Part shown: one piece after another, positions 9,522 to 18,237 of the stretch
Layout of the letters: the number at the start of each line of letters is the position of its first letter
Numbering within the stretch: the first letter of the stretch is position 1
NCBI GenBank assembly: GCA_024236175.1
Contig: JACKKY010000001.1
Location: forward strand, 248,001-312,000
Length of the DNA: 64,000 nucleotides
Direction: 5' to 3'
Origin: Novosphingobium sp.
GTDB taxonomy: Bacteria; Pseudomonadota; Alphaproteobacteria; Sphingomonadales; Sphingomonadaceae
The notes under the pieces: model-generated
Databases searched by the model: none
Seen by the model: the letters and a program-made list of their open reading frames with translations, nothing else
Told to the model about the DNA's origin: nothing
Made by a program: the position numbers and the translations under genes

Positions 9522-10451
9522 ATGCCGGCTTTCGAAACAGCGCCCCTTCCGGGACAGGACCGATACGGCGCAGTTGTCACCGGCCTGGCGCCGGACGCGA
9601 TCGACGATCCGGACGTACGGCACGCGTTGCTGGAGCTGTGGAGCAGCAAGGGGCTGGTCGTTTTCCGGGGCATCGCAGGTGGCCTCGACACGCAGGTTCG
9701 CCTTTCGGAAATCTACGGCGAGCCCGAAATCCATCCGATGATGGAAGGCACCGACATAAAGACCGAGCACCGCGCGCTCGCCCCCATCGAATTCCGCGAG
9801 GAATCGGGGAATATCTATGAAATCGACGGCAAGCTGCTGGGCGGCTACCTGCCGTGGCATTTCGACGGCGCCTATGTCGACCGGATCAACCACGGCGGCA
9901 TCCTGCGGCCCGACATCCTGCCCGGCGAAGGCGGCGATACCGGCTTTATCGACCAGATCGCGGCCTATCACCTTCTGCCCGATCCGCTGAAGGAGCGCAT
10001 CGAGGGCCTCAGCGTGCTTTATTCCTACCAGCCGGACCTGACCAAGGCGAAGTTCGGACCCCGCGCCGACCGGCTGGTGCAGATGTCTGACCTGTTCCGC
10101 AAAGGCATGGAACATCCCTCCGTGCAAATTCGGGCGATCCATCCGATGGTCTACCGGCAGGCGGGGACCGGCCGCAAGATCCTGCATGTCTCGCCATGGT
10201 TCGCCGACGGCATCGAAGGCATGGAGAACGAGGAAGGCGACGCGCTGCTGCGCGAAGTCGTCGGCCACGTCATCCGGCCCGAGCTGATGTATTTCCACAA
10301 ATGGCAGGAAGGCGACATGGTCCTCTGGGACAACTGGCGCATGCTCCATTGCGCTACCGGCGTGCCTCCCGGCGAAACCCGCATCATGCGCCGCACCACC
10401 ATCGTCGGCGATTACGGCCTCGGACGCCGCGAAGAGAAGAGGGCGGCGTAA
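9522..10451 (+). CDS. TauD/TfdA-family Fe(II)/2-oxoglutarate dioxygenase (A)
   Basis: 309 residues. The iron triad is visible: HFD (His113, Asp115) and His276 in WDNWRMLHCA, with the 2-oxoglutarate-binding arginine region RIMRRTTI after it. The family couples 2-oxoglutarate decarboxylation to hydroxylation, often cleaving sulfonates, ether bonds (as TfdA does) or sulfate esters. It shares exact spacing of the triad (113/115/276) and the ending RRTTIxGDYGLG with TauD B at 13191-14138, so the two are close paralogues of a branch distinct from TauD C-F. The start has GAGAGGAGA about 8 bases upstream. It is co-transcribed with the preceding amidohydrolase. Substrate unknown. Confidence 0.86.
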   Translation: MPAFETAPLPGQDRYGAVVTGLAPDAIDDPDVRHALLELWSSKGLVVFRGIAGGLDTQVRLSEIYGEPEIHPMMEGTDIKTEHRALAPIEFREESGNIYEIDGKLLGGYLPWHFDGAYVDRINHGGILRPDILPGEGGDTGFIDQIAAYHLLPDPLKERIEGLSVLYSYQPDLTKAKFGPRADRLVQMSDLFRKGMEHPSVQIRAIHPMVYRQAGTGRKILHVSPWFADGIEGMENEEGDALLREVVGHVIRPELMYFHKWQEGDMVLWDNWRMLHCATGVPPGETRIMRRTTIVGDYGLGRREEKRAA

Positions 10452-10513
10452 ACCGGAAGCTCTCTGCCTCTGGTGCTTGGGGCCGCGCCACCCGCAATGA
10501 CGAAGGATGGTTC

Positions 10514-10981
10514 CTACCGCAGCCCGGCCCATTCGAACACGCGCGGTTCGCCATATTCGGCGGTAACGGTCAGGCCGTACCGGTCGATCTTCCAGCCATC
10601 CGCGCGCCTCTGGAAACCGTAGGTGTAATAGCCGCAGAGGAAGCCTTCATACTTCACGCCGTCGCGCGTCATGAAATGGCCGGCATGCAGGTAGGATACG
10701 CAGGTCGCCCGATCGCCCTCGATGGTGTGGCGATGATTGCCGCTGAGGTGCTGCGTGGAATCGAACGCGCTGATCTTTTTCGTGATCTCGAGCAGTTCGT
10801 CGACCGTAATCTCCCGCTTGAGGCTGGGATGGAAGCTGCTGAAGTCGAGCAGCAGCGGATCGACGAACAGCGAGCGGAACAGCTCCCAGTCGCGCGTATC
10901 GACGGCTGTCGCGTAGGCGTGGACCATGTCGCTGATCGCCGCCCGGTCGATCAGCTCCTGAAGGGCGTTCGCATCGCTCAT
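10514..10981 (-). CDS. SnoaL-like / NTF2-fold protein, copy 2
   Basis: 155 residues: LQELIDRAAISDMVHAYATA, DTRDWELFRSLF, then HRHTIEGDRATCVSYLHAGH and the last strand WKIDRYGLTVTAEYGE. This is the SnoaL_4 pattern found in many catabolic clusters; no reaction can be assigned. The start MSDANALQ is supported by GGGAGATGAAAAG before the ATG, and an upstream in-frame ATG would overlap the flavoprotein gene. It lies 37 bases after the second flavoprotein and is the last gene of the TauD B, flavoprotein 2, SnoaL 2 unit. It converges on TauD A. It differs clearly from copy 1, so any duplication of the module is old. Confidence 0.72.
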   Translation of the reverse strand: MSDANALQELIDRAAISDMVHAYATAVDTRDWELFRSLFVDPLLLDFSSFHPSLKREITVDELLEITKKISAFDSTQHLSGNHRHTIEGDRATCVSYLHAGHFMTRDGVKYEGFLCGYYTYGFQRRADGWKIDRYGLTVTAEYGEPRVFEWAGLR

Positions 10982-11018
10982 CTTTTCATCTCCCGATTTC
11001 CGCCCTTCGCGCATTACC

Positions 11019-13133
11019 TCATGTCGGCCGAGGAACATCGGCGGGAAACGGCAGGAGTTCCTGCGGATCAGCGCGGAACCATGCCTCGCTGGTCGTGCCG
11101 GGAGCGTCCGCTTCGCCGATCGCCCTTGCGAACTTGTGCCCTTCGTAGACCGCCGCGGCTAGCATTCGCGCCGAAAGCGCATCGCCGATCGTGAACAGCT
11201 GGCGGAGCTTGCCTTCCAACGCGCGGGCGATCGCATCGACAGGTTCGCGCCCCGTCACCAGGACCACCGCGTCGGCGTCCTCCTGCCGTTCCTCATCCGT
11301 ATGCACGTCGAACAGGGTGACCGAGCCCTCGCCTATCGTGCGAAGCCAGGTGGTCGGGACGAGCCTGACGCCCGCCCGCTTGGCTCGCCCGACCATGTAG
11401 CGCTCTTCCCAGCTATCCGTGTGGCGCGGCGAAACCGGCGAATAGCCGGCGGAGACAAGCTGCACATCGGCTCCGCCTGCCGCGAGCAGCTCGGCAATGC
11501 CGGTCGAGGCATGATAGCCTTCACCGTCGAAGATGATCACCTTGCCCGACGCCCGCGCCCCGCCGAGCAGGATGTCTTCGAGCCGGTAGACATGGCCAAG
11601 CTCACTGCCGGGAATGTCCGCGTCCATGGTGATGCTGCGCCCGCCCCTGCTGTGCAGGGCTCCGGTGGCAACGATCACCGCGTCCGGCTTCTCGGCCAGC
11701 ACGGTATCGGCATCGGCGCTCACGCCCAGCCGGACGTCGACGCCGCATCGCGCCAGCTCCGCTTCCCACCAGTCGATCGCCTTGCCGTAATGCCCGCGCC
11801 CGGGCAGGTCCGCCCAGAGCGCCAGCGCGCCCCCCAGACGGTCGCGCGACTCGAACAGCGTAACCGCATGACCCTTTCGCGCAGCCACCCGCGCGGCTTC
11901 CATGCCGCCCGGTCCGCCGCCGACCACCACCACTTTCGAAGGGTTGCCGGATGGCTCATAGCTGTGCCTGCCCCACAGCCGGTCCCGGTAGGAGGCGGGA
12001 TTGATCGCGCATCCCTGGGCGCCGTCGCCACCGGCCGCCGTGCACCAGTTGCAGCCGATGCAGGTGCGGCTCAGTTCCTCACGGCCTCCCCGCGCATTGC
12101 GCACGAAATCGGGTTCCGCGATGAGCTGCCGTGCCGAGCCGACGACATCGCACACGCCCGACGCCAGCGCCTTCTCGGCTACCGCCATGTCAGTGATGCT
12201 GCCGAGCACGCTAAGCACCGGCACATCGCCCGCCGCATCGCGGACCTGTTCCACGAATGGGCGGTAGTACTGCCGCCTTTCGAAGCCGGTCGGCATGCCG
12301 TGGTGGAACTGCTGCGGCTCCAGCCCGACGTCGAGATCGACATAGTCGACAAGGCCCCGCTCACACACGGCCCTGACAACCTCGCGCGCGGTTTGCACAT
12401 CATAGCCGCCGGCGATCTGCTCGTCGCAATTGAGCCGCATGCCCACCGCGAAATCCGCACCGCCGCCCTCGCGCGCCGCCTGCAGCGCTTCGATCAGGAA
12501 GCGCATCCGGTTCTCCAGACTGCCGCCGTATTCGTCGCTGCGCTCATTGAAATAGGGCGACAGGAACTGTTCGATCAGCGCTGCGTGGCTGGCATGAAGC
12601 AGGAGTCCGTCGAAGCCCGCTTCGCTCATGTGGCGGGCCGACTGGCGAATCGCGTCCAGCATCTCCCGGATGTCGTATAGGCTCATCTCGCGGGTCGAGC
12701 AGGAACGACCGCCGAAGGAGAACTGGCGTACCGAGGGCCCCATCGGCGGCCCGGGCGGGCTCAGCAGCTGCCAGAATCCCTTGCCGGACCAGTGATAGAT
12801 CGTCTGTCCGAAGATCTTGCCGCCCGCTTCGTGGATCGCATCGGCCAGCACACGAAACGCAGCGAGGTTCTCTGGCGGATGCGGCGCCGGCTGTTGCGTG
12901 CGACCGCGCTCATGCGCGCACAGCGCGACGATGACGAGGCCGCAGCCGCCGTCGCGCACGCGCTCGGCGCTGTAGGCAACCAGATCGCCGGAAGGCTTGT
13001 TGCCAACGACCAGCGCGGAGCCGTGCGGTGCGAAGAAATAGCGGTTGGGCAGTTCCACCGGACCCAGCCGGATCGGTGAAAACACGTTGGGATATTTCGG
13101 GTGTGGAGTTCCCGCCTGCATCGGCTCCCTCAT
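11019..13133 (-). CDS. Trimethylamine-dehydrogenase-like FMN/4Fe-4S/FAD oxidoreductase, copy 2
   Basis: 704 residues, paralogous to the protein at 4878-6959. The N-terminus is the same (HPKYPNVFSPIRLGPVELPNRYFF) and so is the barrel motif (FLSPYFNERSDEYGGSLENR). The Fe-S site has the same C-x2-C-x2-C-x10-C spacing (CIGCNWC, then GC), and the FAD motif is VVVVGGGPGGMEAARVA. As in copy 1, the residue equivalent to the covalent flavin cysteine of trimethylamine dehydrogenase is Gly (APHG). Start is uncertain: the ATG at 13133 follows GAGGA with only one base between; a second ATG at 13121 has AGGGAG four bases upstream. It is the middle gene between TauD B and SnoaL 2. The reaction is likely an amine or enoate oxidoreduction. 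Confidence 0.82.
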   Translation of the reverse strand: MREPMQAGTPHPKYPNVFSPIRLGPVELPNRYFFAPHGSALVVGNKPSGDLVAYSAERVRDGGCGLVIVALCAHERGRTQQPAPHPPENLAAFRVLADAIHEAGGKIFGQTIYHWSGKGFWQLLSPPGPPMGPSVRQFSFGGRSCSTREMSLYDIREMLDAIRQSARHMSEAGFDGLLLHASHAALIEQFLSPYFNERSDEYGGSLENRMRFLIEALQAAREGGGADFAVGMRLNCDEQIAGGYDVQTAREVVRAVCERGLVDYVDLDVGLEPQQFHHGMPTGFERRQYYRPFVEQVRDAAGDVPVLSVLGSITDMAVAEKALASGVCDVVGSARQLIAEPDFVRNARGGREELSRTCIGCNWCTAAGGDGAQGCAINPASYRDRLWGRHSYEPSGNPSKVVVVGGGPGGMEAARVAARKGHAVTLFESRDRLGGALALWADLPGRGHYGKAIDWWEAELARCGVDVRLGVSADADTVLAEKPDAVIVATGALHSRGGRSITMDADIPGSELGHVYRLEDILLGGARASGKVIIFDGEGYHASTGIAELLAAGGADVQLVSAGYSPVSPRHTDSWEERYMVGRAKRAGVRLVPTTWLRTIGEGSVTLFDVHTDEERQEDADAVVLVTGREPVDAIARALEGKLRQLFTIGDALSARMLAAAVYEGHKFARAIGEADAPGTTSEAWFRADPQELLPFPADVPRPT

Positions 13134-13190
13134 TCCTCGGACATAGCCTGAGGAACCGGACCTAGCCGTTCTTGCCCGGTGCGCAAGGCT

Positions 13191-14138
13191 TCAGGCGGAA
13201 ACCGCAGCCCGGCCCTGCCAGTCCTCCAGCAGGCAACCCAGCCCGTAATCGCCCTGGATCGTCGTGCGCCTGACGTCCCTGCCGTATTGCGGATCGTATC
13301 CGCCGGCCGAATGCAGGAAGCGCCAGTTGTCCCAGATGAGCATGTCTGACGGCTTCCAGTCATGCCAGTAGGGCTTCATGCCTGCGAACATCTGCTGGAT
13401 CAGCTCTTCCAGCATAGCATCGCCTTGCGGGGTCTCCTGCCCGGCTACCCCGTCCGCCTGCCATGGCGAAATGTGAAGAACCTTGTCGCCGTTCTTGCGC
13501 TGCCACACCGCCGGGTGGACCGAACGCGGTATGTCCCTCGAGGCATCGGACAGGATTTCCGCTTCCTTCTGCAGCTGCACCAGTTGCCATCCGTCAGGCA
13601 TGCCGAAGCGCTGCTTGTCGAACATGTTGTACTGATAATAGATCACCGACAGGGCATCGGCCCGCGCTTTCCACTCGGGCGACAGCGCCTGATAGATCTG
13701 CACGCCGTCGGCAAATCCGGTCTTGCCGCCCTCGGGAGGATTCGACACCACGCGCAGCACGCCGGCGCGGTTGAGCTTTGGAACGTAGCAGGCATCGAAA
13801 TGCCACGGCACATGCCCCGCACGGCGCCTGCCATCGACGTCCTCGATCGTTCCCTTGCCTTCTTCCGCGCCGATGCTGATGACGCCCTGGCGCTTGTCGT
13901 CCTCGATCGAGGTGTCCTTGATCGCGTAGACCTGCGGCGGTCCGAACACATCGCTCAGCGCGTATTGCATGTCCTCTGACTGTTCGATGTCCTCGAACAC
14001 GATCATTCCGCGATCCTCGAAGGTATCGCGCATTTGCCGCCGGACGGCTTCGTCGGTCACGTTGTCGCGATTGACCCCGCGGATCCGTGCGCCGAACGAG
14101 AACTCTTCCCCCAGGGGACGGATATCGAGTGTGCTCAC
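13191..14138 (-). CDS. TauD/TfdA-family Fe(II)/2-oxoglutarate dioxygenase (B)
   Basis: 315 residues from a GTG start preceded by GGGAGAGGCAGG, almost the same leader as the SnoaL 1 gene (AGGAGAGGCAGG). Iron ligands are His113 and Asp115 (PWHFDACY) and His276 (WDNWRFLHSA), with RRTTIQGDYGLG carrying the 2-oxoglutarate arginine. All three positions match TauD A, so A and B are paralogues. It heads a three-gene minus-strand unit (dioxygenase, flavoprotein 2, SnoaL 2). This suggests the dioxygenase and flavoprotein act on the same or successive substrates. It starts 89 bases beyond the end of the sdh-linked small gene and reads in the same direction. Confidence 0.86.
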   Translation of the reverse strand: MSTLDIRPLGEEFSFGARIRGVNRDNVTDEAVRRQMRDTFEDRGMIVFEDIEQSEDMQYALSDVFGPPQVYAIKDTSIEDDKRQGVISIGAEEGKGTIEDVDGRRRAGHVPWHFDACYVPKLNRAGVLRVVSNPPEGGKTGFADGVQIYQALSPEWKARADALSVIYYQYNMFDKQRFGMPDGWQLVQLQKEAEILSDASRDIPRSVHPAVWQRKNGDKVLHISPWQADGVAGQETPQGDAMLEELIQQMFAGMKPYWHDWKPSDMLIWDNWRFLHSAGGYDPQYGRDVRRTTIQGDYGLGCLLEDWQGRAAVSA

Positions 14139-14227
14139 GCCTGCCTCTCCCGTATCTTTGCGTTGCAGGTCTGCTGGCGGTGAGTGTGTCACTGCCGGAA
14201 CCGGACGGCAAGCGGCGTTGCAGGGAG

Positions 14228-14566
14228 CTAGATCAATAGCCCGGCAAGACCGACCAGGATTGCCAGCTGCAGGGCGACGACGGCGCGCAACCATCTGTGG
14301 CTTGCGGTGTGCTGGCGCTCGAGTTCTGCCTGGAGCACGGCGAAGGACGCGATCAGTTCCTGCCTGGTAGGCAAGTCCTCGATCTTCATGGCCAGGCTTT
14401 CGAGCGTTGCTGGCTCGGTTTTCGAAGAATCGGCGGCCTCTTCCGTCTTTTTCGACGGCATAACCTTGCCGTAGACATCCTTCACCAAGTTGGTCGCAAA
14501 CTCCTGCACCTTGGGACTGAGCGCGAGCTCGCCAAGGGCAACGACCACGCCTGGAGGCAGCGCCAC
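14228..14566 (-). CDS. Small tail-anchored hypothetical protein downstream of sdhA
   Basis: 112 residues from a GTG start that lies one base beyond the sdhA stop (TGA-G-GTG), so translation is probably coupled. The middle is predicted soluble and polar, with a run of charged residues (SKKTEEAADSSKTEP). A helical segment (ELIASFAVLQAELERQH) follows, and one C-terminal membrane span (LRAVVALQLAILVGLAGLLI) ends the protein, the layout of a tail-anchored protein facing the cytoplasm. I do not recognise a family. Its position after sdhA suggests co-expression with succinate dehydrogenase, but a role in that complex is only inference. No clear ribosome-binding site of its own. Confidence 0.65.
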   Translation of the reverse strand: MALPPGVVVALGELALSPKVQEFATNLVKDVYGKVMPSKKTEEAADSSKTEPATLESLAMKIEDLPTRQELIASFAVLQAELERQHTASHRWLRAVVALQLAILVGLAGLLI

Positions 14567-14567
14567 C

Positions 14568-16388
14568 TCAATATACCCGCGCCTTGGGCTTGATGTAGTC
14601 GACGTCGTCGGTAAGCGTGTATTCGTGGACCGGGCGGTAGTCGATCTTCACCGTGCCGCCCTTGCCACCCCAGCCTTCGAACCAAGCCGCCGTGTGCTTC
14701 ATCCAGTTTTCGTCGTCGCGGTTGGGGTAATCCTCATGCGCGTGGGCGCCGCGGCTTTCCTTGCGGTTGTGCGCGCCGTGCAGCGTCACGCTCGCCTGGG
14801 AAATGAGGTTGTCGAGCTCCATGGTTTCGACCAGGTCGGAGTTCCAGATCAGCCCCGTGTCGGAAACGTGCAGGTCCTGCATCCGCTCGTAGGTCTTGGC
14901 CAGCTTGGCCTTGCCTTCTGCCATGAGCTCGTCGGTGCGGAACACCGCAGCATGCGCCTGCATGCAGCGCTGCATCTCGACACGAACCTCGGCAGTCGGC
15001 GATCCGCCCTTGGCGTTGCGGAAATGGTCGAGGCGGGTGAGCGCGAAGTCCGCCGAATCCTTCGGCAGTTCCTCATGCTTGGAATTCGGCGCGATCAGCT
15101 CCTTGAGGCGATGGCCGGTGGCACGGCCGAACACGACAAGGTCGATCAGCGAATTGGAGCCAAGGCGGTTTGCGCCATGCACGGACACGCAGGCCGCTTC
15201 ACCGACGGCAAACAGTCCCGGCACCACGGTTTCCGGATCGCCGTCCGCCCCGATGGTGACGACTTCGCCGTGATAGTTCGTCGGGATGCCGCCCATGTTG
15301 TAATGCACGGTCGGACAGACCGGCAGCGGCTGGCGGGTCAGATCGACGCCGGCGAAGATCTTGCCGGATTCGGTGATGCCCGGCAGGCGCTCCGCCAGCA
15401 CCTTGGGATCGATATGGTCGAGGTGGAGGTAGATATAGTCCTTGTGCGGACCGACCCCCCTGCCCTCGCGCATTTCCATCGCCATCGAACGTGACACCAC
15501 GTCACGGCTGGCAAGGTCCTTCGCGGACGGCGCATAGCGCTCCATGAAGCGCTCGCCCTCGGAATTGGTGAGATAGCCGCCCTCGCCGCGCGCACCTTCG
15601 GTGATGAGCACGCCGGCGCCGTAGATGCCGGTCGGGTGGAACTGCACGAACTCCATGTCCTGGAGCGGCAGGCCCGCGCGCAGCACCATGCCGCCGCCGT
15701 CGCCGGTGCAGGTGTGGGCGCTGGTGCAGGTGAAGTAGGTGCGGCCGTAACCACCCGTCGCCAGCACCACGGCATGGCTGCGGAAGCGGTGGATCGTCCC
15801 GTCATCGAGGCACAGCGCGATCACGCCCCGGCATTTGCCGTTCTCCATGATCAGGTCGATCGCGAAATATTCGATGAAGAAGTCCGCGTCGTACTTCAGG
15901 CTCTGCTGATAGAGCGCGTGGAGCATGGCGTGGCCGGTGCGGTCGGCCGCGGCGCAGGTGCGCTGCACCGGCGGGCCTTCGCCCATGTTCTGCATGTGGC
16001 CGCCGAAGGGACGCTGGTAGATCGTGCCGTCGGCATTGCGGCTGAAAGGAACGCCGGCGTGCTCCAGCTCGTAGACCGCCGCAGGCGCCTCGCGCACCAT
16101 GTATTCGATGGCGTCCTGGTCGCCGAGCCAGTCCGACCCCTTGACGGTATCGTACATATGCCACGTCCAGTGATCCGGCGTGTTGTTGCACAGCGACGCG
16201 GCGATCCCGCCCTGCGCCGCGACGGTGTGCGAGCGAGTCGGGAAGACCTTGGTGATGCAGGCCGTCTTCAGGCCGGCCTCGGCGCTGCCCATGGTCGCGC
16301 GCAGGCCTGAGCCGCCCGCACCCACGACAACCGTGTCGTAGGTGTGGTCGATGATCTTGTAGGCTGGCTGAGTGGAGGTTTCGGACAT
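14568..16388 (-). CDS. sdhA: Succinate dehydrogenase flavoprotein subunit
   Basis: 606 residues, normal for SdhA, which oxidises succinate to fumarate on the cytoplasmic face of the inner membrane and passes electrons to SdhB. The FAD-binding start VVVGAGGSGLRATMGSAEAG is followed by RSHTVAAQGG with the histidine (His54) that carries covalent FAD. HTCTGDGGGMVLRAGLPLQDMEFVQFHPTG and GANRLGSNSLIDLVVFGR are classic active-site segments. It is the third gene of sdhC-sdhD-sdhA, starting one base beyond the sdhD stop. Unusually, no sdhB (iron-sulfur subunit) is found downstream or elsewhere in the window. Confidence 0.97.
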   Translation of the reverse strand: MSETSTQPAYKIIDHTYDTVVVGAGGSGLRATMGSAEAGLKTACITKVFPTRSHTVAAQGGIAASLCNNTPDHWTWHMYDTVKGSDWLGDQDAIEYMVREAPAAVYELEHAGVPFSRNADGTIYQRPFGGHMQNMGEGPPVQRTCAAADRTGHAMLHALYQQSLKYDADFFIEYFAIDLIMENGKCRGVIALCLDDGTIHRFRSHAVVLATGGYGRTYFTCTSAHTCTGDGGGMVLRAGLPLQDMEFVQFHPTGIYGAGVLITEGARGEGGYLTNSEGERFMERYAPSAKDLASRDVVSRSMAMEMREGRGVGPHKDYIYLHLDHIDPKVLAERLPGITESGKIFAGVDLTRQPLPVCPTVHYNMGGIPTNYHGEVVTIGADGDPETVVPGLFAVGEAACVSVHGANRLGSNSLIDLVVFGRATGHRLKELIAPNSKHEELPKDSADFALTRLDHFRNAKGGSPTAEVRVEMQRCMQAHAAVFRTDELMAEGKAKLAKTYERMQDLHVSDTGLIWNSDLVETMELDNLISQASVTLHGAHNRKESRGAHAHEDYPNRDDENWMKHTAAWFEGWGGKGGTVKIDYRPVHEYTLTDDVDYIKPKARVY

Positions 16389-16389
16389 G

Positions 16390-16773
16390 TCAGGCGCCTC
16401 CCAGCGCGAGGCGGATGACGCAGAAAAGGCCGAAAGCGGCGCCGCCGAAGGCGACGAGGTTCAGCGCCGCGATGCAGGCGAACTTGTTGGCATGTTCATG
16501 GACGTAGTCCTCGATCAGCACCTGCATGCCGAGCCGCGCGTGCCAGAAGGTGGAAATAACCAGCAGCGCCATGGCCGTCGCCGGCACCGGACGGGCGAGC
16601 CACTCAGCCACTGCGGGATAGCCGAAGCCCGGCAGCAACAGCAGCGATGCGCCGAACCACAGCACCAGCAGCAGATTGCCGATGGCGGTGAAGCGCTGCA
16701 CGAGCCAGTGGTGCGTTCCGTTGTGCGCCGCTCCAAGCCCGCGCACGCGTCCGATCGAAGTTCCGTTACCCAT
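16390..16773 (-). CDS. sdhD: Succinate dehydrogenase membrane anchor subunit
   Basis: 127 residues with three membrane spans (about 30-52, 62-82 and 98-122). The segment STFWHARLGMQVLIEDYVH has the conserved His used for heme b ligation and the Asp-Tyr pair near the quinone site. Its place between sdhC and sdhA supports the assignment. The start MGNGTSIGRVRGLGAAHNGT fits alphaproteobacterial SdhD, whose N-terminus reaches the SdhB-SdhA interface. sdhC ends 11 bases upstream and sdhA begins just after the stop, so the three are one operon. Confidence 0.92.
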   Translation of the reverse strand: MGNGTSIGRVRGLGAAHNGTHHWLVQRFTAIGNLLLVLWFGASLLLLPGFGYPAVAEWLARPVPATAMALLVISTFWHARLGMQVLIEDYVHEHANKFACIAALNLVAFGGAAFGLFCVIRLALGGA

Positions 16774-16784
16774 TGCCTGTCACC

Positions 16785-17174
16785 CTAGCGAAGCAGCAGC
16801 AGCGCCCAGAAGGCGGCGGTCAGCACAACACCGATGATCGGCGTCAGCACAGACCAGAGATTGTTGTTCGTCAGTTCGAAACCGGCGCCGATGTCGAGCA
16901 CGAAATGGCGCAGTCCCGAGACCATGTGATTGAAGAAGGCCCAGCTGATGCCGACCAGCACGACCATGCCGTACCAGGACGAGGCATGCTTGCTGAACGT
17001 CGCATAGGCTTCCGGGCCGCTTGCCAGCGCACCCAGCCACCACAGCAGCACGCCGAGCCCGGCGACCGCGAGGCCATTGCCGGTGACGCGGTGCAAGATG
17101 GAGACGAACATCGCCGGTCCCCATCGCCAGATCTGCAGGTGCGGTGAAAGCGGGCGGTTGCTTGCTCCGGCCAT
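16785..17174 (-). CDS. sdhC: Succinate dehydrogenase cytochrome b556 subunit
   Basis: 129 residues with the SdhC signature: RPLSPHLQIWRWGPAMFVSI (quinone-site Ser and Arg region), SILHRVTGNGLAVAGLGVLL for the first span, and FFNHMVSGLRHFVLDIG with the axial heme histidine. Three spans are visible (about 25-47, 65-87 and 105-128). It binds heme b and ubiquinone with SdhD. It is the first gene of the operon; the promoter must lie in the 148 bases shared with divergent prmA (17175-17322), where I see no certain -35/-10 pair. Confidence 0.93.
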   Translation of the reverse strand: MAGASNRPLSPHLQIWRWGPAMFVSILHRVTGNGLAVAGLGVLLWWLGALASGPEAYATFSKHASSWYGMVVLVGISWAFFNHMVSGLRHFVLDIGAGFELTNNNLWSVLTPIIGVVLTAAFWALLLLR

Positions 17175-17322
17175 GCTTTGGGTCCCCCTGTTGGATGCTG
17201 AGGCGCGGCCTGCGCCCTTGCACCATTCCCATAGTCAAAATGCCGGGCCGTGCAAGCGGGGAGCCTCATCGTTGCGGGATTCCCACTTCCCCGGAGGCAA
17301 AGTCGGCGCTAGCGCGGCTGCC

Positions 17323-18237
17323 ATGTCCCAATCCTGGAAAATCACCGCCTATGCGCCCCGCGAGTCGGTCGAGGCCGCGCTTCTCGCCCATGAAGAGGTG
17401 CTGGACTGGGATTCCGAGATCGTCCTAGCTGGCAGCGAACTGGCCGACGACCGTCCGGAGGACTGGCGGCTGGAAGCCTGGCTGCCCCGCCGCCCGCGCA
17501 AGGCGGACAAGGCTGCCGTCGCCGCGCTGTTCGCCGGCGGAGCACCGGAATTCACGGTCGAAAAGCTGCCCGAAAGCGACTGGGTGACGCAAAGCCAGCA
17601 GGGACTGGAGCCGATCAGCGCCGGACGTTTCCATGTCCATACGGCCGATCATCCGCCCCTCGCCGCGCCGGGGATCACCGATTTCGTGATTCCCGCAAGC
17701 CAGGCCTTCGGCACCGGCCAGCATGAAACCACCGCGGGCTGCCTTGCCATGCTCACCGAAATGAAGCGGCGCGGGACCATTGTGCGCAACATCGCCGATA
17801 TCGGCACCGGCAGCGGACTGCTGGCTTTCGCCGCGCTCGACCTGTGGCCTCGCGCTCTGTCCACGGCGAGCGACATCGATCCCGTCTGCATAGACGTGGT
17901 GGAGGAAAACGCCCGCCTCAACGGCGTGGCCATGGGTGCAAGGCCGGGCGAGCTGACGATGCTTGTCGCGGCCGGGATGGACCACCCGCTGCTGCAGGCG
18001 CGCGCGCCTTACGATCTCGTCATCGCCAATATCCTCGCCGGGCCGCTGATCGCGCTCGCTTCCGATTTCGGCAGCGCGCTGGTGCCCGGCGGCCATCTTC
18101 TCCTTTCCGGCCTGCTCGAAGCCCAGGAACAGCAGGTCCGTCGTGCCTGCCGCCGCGCGGGGCTGCGCCTTGCGGCAAGGCTGGTGAACGGTGACTGGTC
18201 GGTGCTGTGGCTGAGGAAGCGGGCCGGCCGGGCCTAG
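17323..18237 (+). CDS. prmA: Ribosomal protein L11 methyltransferase
   Basis: 304 residues. The SAM-binding motif is NIADIGTGSGLLAFAAL (about 154-170). It is preceded by the family marker IPASQAFGTGQHETTAGCLAML and followed by the catalytic-loop motif DLVIANILAGPLIALASDF, matching the NILA signature of PrmA. The enzyme trimethylates ribosomal protein L11 in the cytoplasm. The N-terminal ferredoxin-like L11-recognition domain covers about residues 1-90. No close ribosome-binding site precedes the chosen ATG (a GGAGG lies about 27 bases upstream). It is divergent from sdhC and shares its stop region with the next, convergent gene. Confidence 0.94.
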   Translation: MSQSWKITAYAPRESVEAALLAHEEVLDWDSEIVLAGSELADDRPEDWRLEAWLPRRPRKADKAAVAALFAGGAPEFTVEKLPESDWVTQSQQGLEPISAGRFHVHTADHPPLAAPGITDFVIPASQAFGTGQHETTAGCLAMLTEMKRRGTIVRNIADIGTGSGLLAFAALDLWPRALSTASDIDPVCIDVVEENARLNGVAMGARPGELTMLVAAGMDHPLLQARAPYDLVIANILAGPLIALASDFGSALVPGGHLLLSGLLEAQEQQVRRACRRAGLRLAARLVNGDWSVLWLRKRAGRA

